A stretch of 42,022 nt of DNA from DATCMU01 sp036563245 (GCA_036563245.1 DATCMU010000025.1:1-42022); one strand, 5' to 3'; counted from the stretch's first letter, positions 22,535 through 30,579 are shown. Numbers and translations: made by a program. The notes: a model not told the origin generated them from the letters alone.

Positions 22535-23308
22535 ATGACCGACACTCAGGAGCCGCTTTCCATCCGGCTCGACGGGCCGATCGCCTTTCTCGCGTTCAAC
22601 CGGCCGGAAAAGCGCAATGCCATCAACGACGCAACCCTTGCGGCCCTGAAGGCGTTCTTTTCCGCGCCGCCCGACAGTGCGCGGGTGGCGGTGCTGTCGG
22701 GCAAGGGTGGGCATTTCTCCGCCGGCCTCGATCTCTCCGAGCAGGTGCGGCGCGCGCCCCACGAGGTCATGCGACATTCGCGGGGCTGGCACGCCGTGAT
22801 GGACCTCATCCAGTTCGGTGGCCTGCCGGTGGTTGCGGCGATGGACGGCGCGGTGATGGGAGGCGGCCTGGAGATCGCCACCGCCTGCCATGTGCGCGTC
22901 GCGGGTCCCGATGTGCAGTTCCGTCTGCCCGAGGGGCAACGCGGCATCTTCGTGGGCGGCGGCGCAACCGTGCGGGTCGGGCGGATCATCGGGCCGGATC
23001 GCCTGACCGAAATGATGCTGACCGGACGCACCTATGATGCAGAACAGGGCGTCCGGATCGGGCTTGCACATCATCTGGCGGGAGCCGGGGAAGTGCTGGC
23101 ACGCGCCACCGAACTCGCCGGACAGATCGCGCGGAATTCGCGCAGCGTCAATTACCTTGTGATCCAGTCGGTGGCCCGTATTGCCAATATGGCGAGCCAG
23201 GACGGGCTTTTTACCGAAAGCCTCGCCGCTGCGTTGTCGCAAACCGGGCCGGATGCCGAGGAAGGGTTGAAGGCATTCCTGGAAAAGCGCGCGCCGCGCT
23301 TCGACTGA
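22535..23308 (+). CDS. Enoyl-CoA hydratase (hydroxycinnamoyl-CoA hydratase candidate)
   Basis: A 257-residue crotonase-fold enzyme. Oxyanion-hole segments are GHFSAGLDLS and AVMGGGLEIATA. Two candidate catalytic glutamates are visible, one in FRLPEGQRG and one in RLTEMMLTG, at the positions of crotonase Glu144 and Glu164. Feruloyl-CoA hydratase-lyases, as I recall them, lack the second Glu, so simple hydration in a beta-oxidation route is favoured over chain cleavage to an aldehyde. The start at 22535 has only a weak GGGGAAAC ribosome-binding site but gives the usual N-terminus. It has its own promoter at 22416-22445. Confidence 0.87.
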   Translation: MTDTQEPLSIRLDGPIAFLAFNRPEKRNAINDATLAALKAFFSAPPDSARVAVLSGKGGHFSAGLDLSEQVRRAPHEVMRHSRGWHAVMDLIQFGGLPVVAAMDGAVMGGGLEIATACHVRVAGPDVQFRLPEGQRGIFVGGGATVRVGRIIGPDRLTEMMLTGRTYDAEQGVRIGLAHHLAGAGEVLARATELAGQIARNSRSVNYLVIQSVARIANMASQDGLFTESLAAALSQTGPDAEEGLKAFLEKRAPRFD

Positions 23309-23458
23309 CCGGCGCCGGCCTTTTGCGCTTCGCGTTCCAACCCTTGCATGCCGGCCGAATGCCTGAAACCATGAGGGCCGGAGGCGCCGCAACAGGATGC
23401 CGTTCCGAGGCGGCACGGAACTGGCCTCTGGAACAAAACGTAAACAGGAGGTTGAGCG

Positions 23459-25525
23459 ATGGAGGACAAGAGTGGCAGACTACCCGGGCCCCGGGCGATA
23501 GCGGTTCTGGGGCCATTCGCGGCAGGCAAGACCTCGCTTCTGGAGGCAATACTGATGCGGTGCGGCACCATCACCCGGCAGGGCAAGGTGGGCGACGGCA
23601 ATACCGTCGGGGACGCGTCCCCCGAAGCGCGCGCGCATGCGATGAGTGTCGAGGCCAATGTCGCCGAAGCCGAATTCATGGGCGATCGCTACACATTCAT
23701 CGACTGCCCCGGCTCGATCGAATTCCAGCATGCGGCGATGGCGGCGCTGCCCGGGGTAGACCTTGCGGTCGTGGTGGCGGAGGCCGACCCCAAAAAGATC
23801 GCGGCGCTGCAATTGTGCCTGCGCGATCTTGAGGATCGCGGGGTGCCGCACGCGCTGTTCCTGAACAAGGTCGACAAGCTCGGCGAGAGCGTGCGCGATG
23901 TCCTGACCATGTTGCAGGCGGCGTCCGGCCTGCCCCTGGTGCTGCGCCAGATCCCGATGCGCAAGGGTGGCGAGATCACAGGTTTCATCGATCTCGCGCT
24001 CGAACGCGCCTTCGTTTATCACGATGGTGCCCCAAGCGAAGTGGTTGAAATTCCTGAAGGCGAGCAGGATCGCGGGCACGAGGCGCGGTTCGGCATGCTC
24101 GAAAAGATCGCCGATTTCGACGACACGCTTCTCGAGCAACTGCTCGAGGATGTCGAACCTGAACGGGCGACGATCTTTGCCGACCTGGTCAGCGAATTCC
24201 GGCAGGGATTGATCTGCCCGGTGTTCATCGGGTCGGCCGAGCACGGCTTCGGGGTGGGGCGGCTGCTCAAGGCGCTGAGGCACGAAGCGCCGACCGTGGC
24301 GGAAACGCGCGAAAGGCTGGGGATAACCGATCCCGACGCACTGTGCCTGCAAGTCATCAAGACCAGCCATGCCGGGCATGGCGGTAAGCTCTCGATTGCC
24401 CGCGTGCTGGCCGGGGAGTTGCGCGACAATGCAGTGTTGCGCGGCCCGGATGGCGCGGAAGGCAAGGTATCGGGCCTGCTGCGCCTGAATGGCGGAGACT
24501 GGGTGAAGACCGACCGGGCCGGGGCGGGCGAGACGATCGCCATCGGCAAGTTCGATGCGGCCCGGACGGGCGATACGCTCCATGCCGGCAACGGACAGGC
24601 CGATGCTGCGGCGCGCAACCTGGCGCCGCTGGCCGAAATCCAGCCGGTGATGGCGGTGGCCGTGGCCCCCAGGGAGCGCAAGGACGACGTACGGCTGTCC
24701 TCGGCGCTCGGCAAGCTGATCGAGGAAGATCCCTCGCTTCGCCTCGTGCAAGTTCCCGAAACCGGCGAGACCGTGCTCGAGGGACAGGGCGAGATGCATC
24801 TTCGCGTGGCGCTGGAGCGGTTGACCGGCAAGTATGGGGTTGCGGTGGAAACCAGCGTGCCCAAGGTCGCCTATCGTGAGACGATCCGCAAATCGGTCAC
24901 CCTGCGCGGACGCCACAAGAAGCAGTCGGGTGGGCATGGGCAATTCGGCGACGTGGTGATCGAGATCAAGCCGCTTGCCCGCGGCGAAGGCTTCGCGTTC
25001 GACGAAACGATCACCGGCGGCGCCGTGCCAAAGCAATACATCTCGTCGGTGGAGACCGGGGTCCGGGAATACGTCGCATCGGGCGGACCGCTGGGCTTTC
25101 CCGTGGTCGATATCGCGGTAACGCTTACCGACGGGTCCTACCACACGGTCGACTCGTCGGATCAGGCCTTCAAGGCGGCCGCCCAGATCGCCATGCGCGA
25201 AGGCATGCCGGAATGCTCGCCGGTGCTGCTCGAACCGATCTTCGACGTGACGGTCTATTGCCCGAGCGAGGCCAATGCGCGGATCAACGCGATATTGTCG
25301 AGCCGCCGCGGGCAGATCCTTGGTTCGGACACGCGGGACGGCTGGTCGGGCTGGGACGAGGTGAGGGCGCTCATGCCGGCGGCCGACATCCAGGACCTGA
25401 TCGTGGAACTGCGCTCGGCAACCGCCGGGGTCGGCACTTTCGTGCAGAAATTCGACCATTTCGCCGAACTGACCGGCAAGCTGGCCGAAGAGGTGATGAG
25501 CAGGCAGGGCACCAAGGCGGCGTGA
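23459..25525 (+). CDS. Elongation factor G-like GTPase (EF-G paralogue)
   Basis: A 688-residue protein with the five-domain EF-G layout. G1 is GPFAAGKTS (residues 18-26) in place of GHVDAGKT. Switch I (HAMSVEANVAEAEF) lacks the RGITI core. G3 is DCPGSIEF (82-89), where EF-G has DTPGH, so the catalytic histidine is Ser86. G4 is NKVDK (136-140). Domain IV (HKKQSGGHGQFGDVVIEIKP) and domain V are complete. A perfect AGGAGG lies 7 bases before the ATG. Such paralogues (FusA2-like) exist in several bacteria with poorly known roles. It is not the housekeeping fusA, as no str-operon neighbours are present. It lies between the hydroxycinnamate and pca units in the same orientation. Confidence 0.9.
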   Translation: MEDKSGRLPGPRAIAVLGPFAAGKTSLLEAILMRCGTITRQGKVGDGNTVGDASPEARAHAMSVEANVAEAEFMGDRYTFIDCPGSIEFQHAAMAALPGVDLAVVVAEADPKKIAALQLCLRDLEDRGVPHALFLNKVDKLGESVRDVLTMLQAASGLPLVLRQIPMRKGGEITGFIDLALERAFVYHDGAPSEVVEIPEGEQDRGHEARFGMLEKIADFDDTLLEQLLEDVEPERATIFADLVSEFRQGLICPVFIGSAEHGFGVGRLLKALRHEAPTVAETRERLGITDPDALCLQVIKTSHAGHGGKLSIARVLAGELRDNAVLRGPDGAEGKVSGLLRLNGGDWVKTDRAGAGETIAIGKFDAARTGDTLHAGNGQADAAARNLAPLAEIQPVMAVAVAPRERKDDVRLSSALGKLIEEDPSLRLVQVPETGETVLEGQGEMHLRVALERLTGKYGVAVETSVPKVAYRETIRKSVTLRGRHKKQSGGHGQFGDVVIEIKPLARGEGFAFDETITGGAVPKQYISSVETGVREYVASGGPLGFPVVDIAVTLTDGSYHTVDSSDQAFKAAAQIAMREGMPECSPVLLEPIFDVTVYCPSEANARINAILSSRRGQILGSDTRDGWSGWDEVRALMPAADIQDLIVELRSATAGVGTFVQKFDHFAELTGKLAEEVMSRQGTKAA

Positions 25526-25640
25526 CGACGCGCGCGCATTGCGGCGCGGCGGCCCGATCGGCTGCCGCGCACGTTCTTGTGGCCGCGCATTCGCGCATGG
25601 CAAGCCGGTTCACACGGCACGTAAGCACTGAGGATTCGTG

Positions 25641-26234
25641 ATGACCGCGGAAATTCCCGAAGCCCTGCGATTGCCCAACCGGGATGGCCCGTTGCCCCCG
25701 GATGTCCGGTTCCTGATCGAAAAATATCCGCGCCCGGTCTGGTCTGGCCATGCCAACTACGGCGACATGACCCGTTTCTGGATCTCTCGGCACGACATGT
25801 TCCGCGAACTCGGAGAGATGCTGACCGGAGCCACGCGGCAATTCAGGGAAGTGGGCCTGGATCCACTGGGCTTTCGTCAGTTCCTCGGCCCACGGCTTCG
25901 TTTCATGCTGTCCAGCCTGGAAGGCCACCATCAGATCGAGGACCTGCACTACTTTCCGCGTTTTCGCCGCCTCGATACCAGGCTGGAAGCGGGTTTCGAC
26001 CTGCTGGAAAACGATCACGAAGTCATCCACGCGCAGTTGCTTGAGGTGGCGGCAAGCGGCAGGAGCCTCCTCGAAGCACTGTCAGGGACTGGCGATCCGC
26101 GCCGCGCCGTCGAGACCTATGCGGCCGACGCCGAAAGGCTGATTGCCTGGCTGACGCGTCACCTTGGCGATGAGGAAGACCTGTTCGTGCCCGTCGTGCT
26201 TGACCGTGGCGAGGCCGCGGTCGGGCTCGATTGA
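25641..26234 (+). CDS. Hemerythrin HHE-domain protein
   Basis: A 197-residue soluble four-helix protein. Metal-binding candidates are spread as expected for an HHE cation-binding domain: His in WSGHANYG, the GHHQIEDLHYFP helix, the NDHEVIHAQL helix and HLGDEEDLFVPVV near the C-terminus. Such proteins bind a di-iron centre and are used for oxygen or nitric oxide sensing, iron handling or repair. The start at 25641 follows a GAGGA; a GTG three bases upstream is possible. It is 115 bases after the EF-G-like gene and ends upstream of the pcaD promoter. Its role beside iron-dependent ring-cleavage genes is open. Confidence 0.85.
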   Translation: MTAEIPEALRLPNRDGPLPPDVRFLIEKYPRPVWSGHANYGDMTRFWISRHDMFRELGEMLTGATRQFREVGLDPLGFRQFLGPRLRFMLSSLEGHHQIEDLHYFPRFRRLDTRLEAGFDLLENDHEVIHAQLLEVAASGRSLLEALSGTGDPRRAVETYAADAERLIAWLTRHLGDEEDLFVPVVLDRGEAAVGLD

Positions 26235-26264
26235 TCCGGCGGGAGGCATAGGATCGGGTTTCCC

Positions 26265-26330
26265 ATAAGGATCAGGTTATCTTTTCGCGCCGGATTATCA
26301 TTTTACCGGGCGATTCGAGCATGATTTGAT
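26265..26330 (+). promoter_or_regulatory. Candidate PcaQ site and promoter of the pca operon
   Basis: ATAAGGATCAGGTTAT (26265-26280) fits the PcaQ pattern. After exactly 19 bp comes ATTTTACCGG (26300-26309), as upstream of dctP. TTTACC (26302-26307), 17 bp, and TTTGAT (26325-26330) form a plausible weak, activator-dependent promoter with a very short leader before the pcaD GTG at 26351. Confidence 0.68.
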
Positions 26331-26350
26331 AACCGGCAAGGGAGACCAGA

Positions 26351-27163
26351 GTGCAATTCGAGCGACTGAACGGCATAACGCTTCACTACCAGACCATTGG
26401 CGATCCGGCCGAAAAGCCGCTGCTCGTCTTCGTGAACTCGCTCGGAACCGATTTTCGTATCTGGCGCGACGTCGTCGTGCGGCTCGTCGGCCGCTATGCC
26501 ATCGTCACCTATGACAAGCGCGGCCACGGGTTGTCCGGCATCGGCGACGGCGAGGGTTCGATGGACGCGCATGTGCGCGACCTTGCCGCGCTTCTCGACC
26601 ATCTCGGTGGCCGCCCGGCGATCATTTGCGGGCTATCCGTCGGCGGCATGATCGCCATGGGCCTCTCCGCCGCGCGTCCTGACCTGGTGCGCGCGCTCAT
26701 CCTCAGCGATACGGCCCCCAGGATCGGGGTGGCCGAGCACTGGAACGGGCGCATTTCCGCGATCGGCGCCAACGGCATCGCCTCGATTGCCGACAGCATT
26801 CTGGAGCGCTGGTTCACGCCCGGGTTCCGTTCGCCTTCGAACCCGGCATTCGATGGCTACCGCAACATGCTGATCCGCCAACCGGCAGCGGGTTATATCG
26901 CGGCCTGCGCCGCCATCCGCGATACCGACCTGACTGACACCGCAAGGGGAATCGGCGTGCCGACCCTATGCGTGGTCGGAGACCAGGATGGCTCCACGCC
27001 GCCTGAACTGGTGGCTGAAATGGCCAGGCTGATCCCGGATGCGCGCTATGAAGTGGTGCCCGATGCGGGACACCTGCCGGGCATCGAACAGCCCGACCGC
27101 GTGGCGGCGATCGTCGATGCATTCGTTGACGCGTTCAACCTGAGAGGTCCAGTCGATGGATAG
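26351..27163 (+). CDS. pcaD: 3-oxoadipate enol-lactonase
   Basis: A 270-residue alpha/beta hydrolase. The nucleophile Ser96 is in CGLSVGGM, the acid Asp is probably in VVGDQDGSTPP and the base is His241 in DAGHLPGIEQP. It hydrolyses beta-ketoadipate enol-lactone to beta-ketoadipate in the cytoplasm. The start is GTG at 26351, 5 bases after GGAGA. It is the first gene of pcaD-C-H-G-I-J and overlaps pcaC by 8 bases. The upstream PcaQ-like site matches the known PcaQ control of pcaD operons in rhizobia. Confidence 0.95.
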   Translation: MQFERLNGITLHYQTIGDPAEKPLLVFVNSLGTDFRIWRDVVVRLVGRYAIVTYDKRGHGLSGIGDGEGSMDAHVRDLAALLDHLGGRPAIICGLSVGGMIAMGLSAARPDLVRALILSDTAPRIGVAEHWNGRISAIGANGIASIADSILERWFTPGFRSPSNPAFDGYRNMLIRQPAAGYIAACAAIRDTDLTDTARGIGVPTLCVVGDQDGSTPPELVAEMARLIPDARYEVVPDAGHLPGIEQPDRVAAIVDAFVDAFNLRGPVDG

Positions 27164-27560
27164 TCCCCCGCGCCGTTCCCCGCGCTACGAGCAAGGCCTT
27201 GCGACCCGGCGTGAGGTGCTCGGCGATGGTCATGTCGACCGGGCGGCTGCGACCAGCACGGCCTTCGACGCGCCGTTCCAGGACCTGATCACCGAGGCGG
27301 CGTGGGGCCATGTGTGGTCGCGCCCGCAATGGAGCAAGCGCGAACGTTCGATTGTCACGATCGCATTGCTCGCGGCGCTCGGGCACTCCGAGGAGGTGGC
27401 CATGCATGTGCGGGCCACGGCGCGGACCGGGGCAACGCGCGAGGACCTGTGCGAGGCCATGCTGCACGTGGCGATCTATGCCGGCGTACCGGCCGCCAAC
27501 ACGGCGATCAAGATCATCAAGGACGTGTTCAAGGAGATGGACGCCGGCGAGGCGGCCTGA
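27156..27560 (+). CDS. pcaC: 4-carboxymuconolactone decarboxylase
   Basis: A 134-residue, all-helical AhpD-like protein of the carboxymuconolactone decarboxylase family. The motif block HSEEVAMHVRATARTGATRE and LCEAMLHVAIYAGVPAANTA is typical of PcaC. It decarboxylates gamma-carboxymuconolactone to the enol-lactone used by PcaD. The ATG at 27156 lies inside the end of pcaD. Length is normal for stand-alone PcaC, so it is not the PcaL fusion found in some actinobacteria. Confidence 0.95.
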   Translation: MDSPPRRSPRYEQGLATRREVLGDGHVDRAAATSTAFDAPFQDLITEAAWGHVWSRPQWSKRERSIVTIALLAALGHSEEVAMHVRATARTGATREDLCEAMLHVAIYAGVPAANTAIKIIKDVFKEMDAGEAA

Positions 27561-27570
27561 AGGGGACCCC

Positions 27571-28311
27571 ATGGATAACCAGCGACCCGAAACCGGTGCA
27601 TTCTTCCCGCGCGACCGGGAATGGCATCCGCCCGCGTTCACGCCCTCGTACAAGACCTCGGTGCTGCGCTCACCCAAATACGCATTGATCTCGCTCGACA
27701 ACACGCTGAGCGAAATCACCGGCCCTGTGTTCGGGCAGAACATGATCGGCGAACTGGACAACGACCTGATCCACAATTTTGCCAGGCCCGGCGAATCCGC
27801 CATCGGCGAGCGCATTATCGTCCACGGGCGGGTGCTGGACGAACGCGGCAAGGGTGTGCCGGGGGCGCTGCTCGAATTCTGGCAGGCCAATGCCGGGGGA
27901 CGCTATCGGCACAGGATGGAAAGCTATCTTGCGCCGCTCGATCCGAATTTCGGGGGGTGCGGACGCGTGCTGACCGACGATGAGGGATATTACCGGTTTC
28001 GCACCATCAAGCCGGGCCCCTATCCCTGGCCGAACGGGGTGAACGACTGGCGCCCGTCCCACATCCATTTTTCCATTTTCGGGGCGGGCTTCGCCCAGCG
28101 CCTGATTACCCAGATGTATTTCGAAGGCGATCCGCTGATCTGGAAGTGCCCGATCGTCAAGACGATACCGGACAGCGAGGCGATCGAACGGCTGATCGCG
28201 CCGCTCGACATGAACAACACAATTCCCATGGACGCGCGGGCCTATCGCTTCGACATCGTGTTGCGCGGCCGGCGTTCGACGCTGTTCGAAAACCGGCTGG
28301 AGGGCAATTGA
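27571..28311 (+). CDS. pcaH: Protocatechuate 3,4-dioxygenase beta subunit
   Basis: A 246-residue catalytic subunit of the Fe(III) intradiol dioxygenase. The four iron ligands are visible as Tyr112 (GRYRH), Tyr151 (GPYPW), His164 and His166 (PSHIHFS). Each is offset by +4 from the Pseudomonas ligands Tyr108, Tyr147, His160 and His162, so the spacing is preserved. With PcaG it cleaves protocatechuate to beta-carboxy-cis,cis-muconate. An AAGGGG ribosome-binding site precedes the ATG. It follows pcaC by 10 bases and precedes pcaG by 1. Confidence 0.96.
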   Translation: MDNQRPETGAFFPRDREWHPPAFTPSYKTSVLRSPKYALISLDNTLSEITGPVFGQNMIGELDNDLIHNFARPGESAIGERIIVHGRVLDERGKGVPGALLEFWQANAGGRYRHRMESYLAPLDPNFGGCGRVLTDDEGYYRFRTIKPGPYPWPNGVNDWRPSHIHFSIFGAGFAQRLITQMYFEGDPLIWKCPIVKTIPDSEAIERLIAPLDMNNTIPMDARAYRFDIVLRGRRSTLFENRLEGN

Positions 28312-28312
28312 G

Positions 28313-28924
28313 ATGGCGGGCGAAAAAGGGCTCAAGGAAACCGCTTCCCAGACCGCCGGACCCTATGTCCATATCGGGTTGACGCCGAATTTTGCCGATA
28401 TTGCAGGTGTCTATCCGGAGGACCTGGGGCGGGTTCTGGTCAATGACAGGACGCGCGGGGAGCGTATCACGGTTACCGGCAAGGTGATCGATGGATCCGG
28501 CACGCCGCTCCGGGACGGGCTGGTGGAGATCTGGCAGGCCGATGCCGACGGCCTGTACAACTCACCTTCGGAGGCGCGGGGGGCTGCGGACCCCAATTTC
28601 AACGGATGGGGCCGCTGTCCCTGCGACATGCAGACCGGCGAATTCCGCTTCGACACGGTCAAGCCAGGCCGGGTTCCCTACAGGGACGGACGTCTCATGG
28701 CGCCCCACATCACGTTCTGGATCGTGGCGCGCGGCATCAACCTGGGGCTGCACACCAGAATGTACTTCCCCGAGGAAGAAGCGGCGAACGCGGAGGATCC
28801 CGTGTTGCAGCGCATCGAGCACAGGGTCCGGGTGCCCACCCTTATTGCGAGGCGCGACAAGGACGTCCTTACGTTCGATATTCACTTGCAGGGCGCCAAC
28901 GAGACGGTGTTCTTCGATATCTAA
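28313..28924 (+). CDS. pcaG: Protocatechuate 3,4-dioxygenase alpha subunit
   Basis: A 203-residue partner of PcaH with the same beta-sandwich fold. TASQTAGPYVHIGLTP at the N-terminus and LVEIWQADADGLYNSP are typical of the alpha subunit. The iron-ligand positions are degenerate (for example GRVPYRDG and MAPHITFWI), as expected because only the beta subunit binds iron. The ATG at 28313 lies 1 base after the pcaH stop, with GGAGGG within the end of pcaH serving as ribosome-binding site, so synthesis of the two subunits is coupled. Confidence 0.96.
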   Translation: MAGEKGLKETASQTAGPYVHIGLTPNFADIAGVYPEDLGRVLVNDRTRGERITVTGKVIDGSGTPLRDGLVEIWQADADGLYNSPSEARGAADPNFNGWGRCPCDMQTGEFRFDTVKPGRVPYRDGRLMAPHITFWIVARGINLGLHTRMYFPEEEAANAEDPVLQRIEHRVRVPTLIARRDKDVLTFDIHLQGANETVFFDI

Positions 28925-28939
28925 CCCTCAGGCAGGACA

Positions 28940-29797
28940 ATGGCCCGGTTTCTGAACCTGCACGACGCGGTCGCGCAGAACCTCAACAATGGCGACGTGG
29001 CGGCGTTCGAGGGGTTTACCCACCTGATCCCCCATGCCGCAGCGCATGAAGCGATCCGGCAGGGATTTCGCGACCTGACCCTGATCCGCATGACCCCGGA
29101 TGTGGTCTATGACCAGATGATCGGCATGGGGATGGCGAAGAAGCTGGTGTTTTCCTATGCCGGCAATCCGGGCGTTGGCCTGCTGCGGCGCTTTCGCGAT
29201 GCCGTGGAGAACGGATGGCCGAACACGCCGGAGATCGAGGAGCATTCTCACGCGGCGATGGCCAATGCCTACGAGGCGGGGGCGGCGGGACTGCCGCTGG
29301 CGGTGTTCCGCGGCTATCGGGGCGCCGAACTTGCGCGCGTCAATCCCAATATCAGGTCGATCACCTGCCCGTTTACCGGCGAGGAGCTGGCGGCGGTGCC
29401 CGCGCTGAGGCCGGATGTGAGCTTCGTGCACGCCCAGAAGGCCAACCGGCGTGGCGACGTGCTGGTCGAGGGGATCATCGGGGTGCAGAAGGAAGCCGTG
29501 CTTTCGGCGCGACGCGCCGTGGTGACGGTGGAGGAAATCGTGGAGGATTTCTCTCAGGTTCACCCCAATGCCTGCGTGTTGCCGCACTGGACGGTGACGG
29601 CCATTGCCGTGGTGCCGGGAGGCGCCCATCCCTCGTATGCGCACGGCTACTACGAACGCGACAATGCCGCCTATCTTGCCTGGGACAGGATCTCGGCGGA
29701 CCGGGAGACCTTTCTTGCCTGGATGAAGGACAATGTTCTTGGCGCCGGTCCGGACGATTTCGCGGCGCGCGTCGCCAAATTGAGGAAAGTGGCATGA
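28940..29797 (+). CDS. pcaI: 3-oxoadipate CoA-transferase subunit A (CatI-type)
   Basis: A 285-residue CoA-transferase family I subunit. It transfers CoA from succinyl-CoA to beta-ketoadipate together with PcaJ. Family text includes VAAFEGFTHLIPHAAAHEAIR and TLIRMTPDVVYDQMIGMGMAKKL. Its length and that of its partner (261) resemble the larger CatI/CatJ-type transferases, rather than the ~230-residue PcaI/PcaJ of many rhizobia. It starts 15 bases after pcaG with a GGCAGGACA ribosome-binding region and overlaps pcaJ by four bases. Confidence 0.9.
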   Translation: MARFLNLHDAVAQNLNNGDVAAFEGFTHLIPHAAAHEAIRQGFRDLTLIRMTPDVVYDQMIGMGMAKKLVFSYAGNPGVGLLRRFRDAVENGWPNTPEIEEHSHAAMANAYEAGAAGLPLAVFRGYRGAELARVNPNIRSITCPFTGEELAAVPALRPDVSFVHAQKANRRGDVLVEGIIGVQKEAVLSARRAVVTVEEIVEDFSQVHPNACVLPHWTVTAIAVVPGGAHPSYAHGYYERDNAAYLAWDRISADRETFLAWMKDNVLGAGPDDFAARVAKLRKVA

Positions 29798-30579
29798 GCG
29801 CTGAGGATTTCACGCCCGACGAGATGATGACCATCGCCGCCGCGCGCGCATTGTCCAGCGATGATGTGTGTTTTGTCGGTATTGGCGCGCCATCCGCCGC
29901 ATGCAACGTGGCGCGATTGACCCACGCGCCCGACATCACCCTGATCTATGAAAGCGGCACCATCGGCACCGCGCCCGACGTCCTGCCGCTATCCATCGGC
30001 GATGGCGAATTGTGCGACACCGCTGTCACCACCGTCTCGGTGCCGGAAATGTTCCGCTACTGGCTGCAGGGCGGCCGGATCACCGTGGGGTTTCTCGGCG
30101 CTGCGCAACTCGACCGGTTCGGGAATATCAACACGACGGTGATTGGCGACTATGCCCATCCCAGGACGCGGCTGCCGGGTGGAGGCGGCGCACCGGAAAT
30201 TGCGTCGTCATCGGGTGAAATCTACATCACGATGAAGCAGTCGCTGCGCGCAATGGTCGAACGGATCGACTTCGTTACCTCCTTCGGCCACGGGACCGGC
30301 GGACGCGACCGGGCCGATCGCGGCATGACGACCAGGGGACCGACGCTTCTGATCACCGACCTGGCCATCTGGAAGCCGGACCCGGACAGCAAGGAATTCA
30401 CCGTGGTCTCGATCCATCCCGGCGCGACGCGGGAGCAGGTGCAGGCTACCTGTGGCTGGCCGGTGCGGTTTGCGTCGACCGTCGAGGAGACCCCTGCGCC
30501 AACCGAGATGGAACTGGCAACGCTTCGGGACCTGCAGGCACGTACCCGGGCGGCTCACGAGGGCCGGCAGGTCGCCTGA
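29794..30579 (+). CDS. pcaJ: 3-oxoadipate CoA-transferase subunit B (CatJ-type)
   Basis: A 261-residue subunit carrying the catalytic glutamate in LIYESGTIG near residue 52, where the acyl-CoA intermediate forms. The oxyanion-type segment PGGGGAPEIASSSGE is also typical. The ATG at 29794 overlaps the pcaI stop (ATGA). It closes the compact pcaDCHGIJ run; a 103-base gap with a small hairpin follows before the stress-protein gene. The product, 3-oxoadipyl-CoA, is cleaved by PcaF, encoded 1 kb downstream. Confidence 0.92.
   Translation: MSAEDFTPDEMMTIAAARALSSDDVCFVGIGAPSAACNVARLTHAPDITLIYESGTIGTAPDVLPLSIGDGELCDTAVTTVSVPEMFRYWLQGGRITVGFLGAAQLDRFGNINTTVIGDYAHPRTRLPGGGGAPEIASSSGEIYITMKQSLRAMVERIDFVTSFGHGTGGRDRADRGMTTRGPTLLITDLAIWKPDPDSKEFTVVSIHPGATREQVQATCGWPVRFASTVEETPAPTEMELATLRDLQARTRAAHEGRQVA

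Noticed and set aside
20824..23037. A 737-codon plus-strand frame opposite the acyl-CoA dehydrogenase
   Set aside because: It runs through the promoter and operator at 22416-22456 and into the hydratase gene in another frame. The dehydrogenase on the other strand has clear catalytic motifs.
22535..23308. Annotation as feruloyl-CoA hydratase-lyase (vanillin-forming)
   Set aside because: The second crotonase-type Glu is present in LTEMMLTG, and the cluster has dehydrogenase, thiolase and thioesterase genes but no aldehyde dehydrogenase.
25543..25569. GC-rich hairpin after the EF-G-like gene as an intrinsic terminator
   Set aside because: The arms are imperfect and no T tract follows. Random hairpins of this kind are common at this base composition.
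23480..25603. A 707-codon open frame antisense to the EF-G-like gene
   Set aside because: Same reason: it lies opposite a clear five-domain protein, and its translation shows no recognisable fold.
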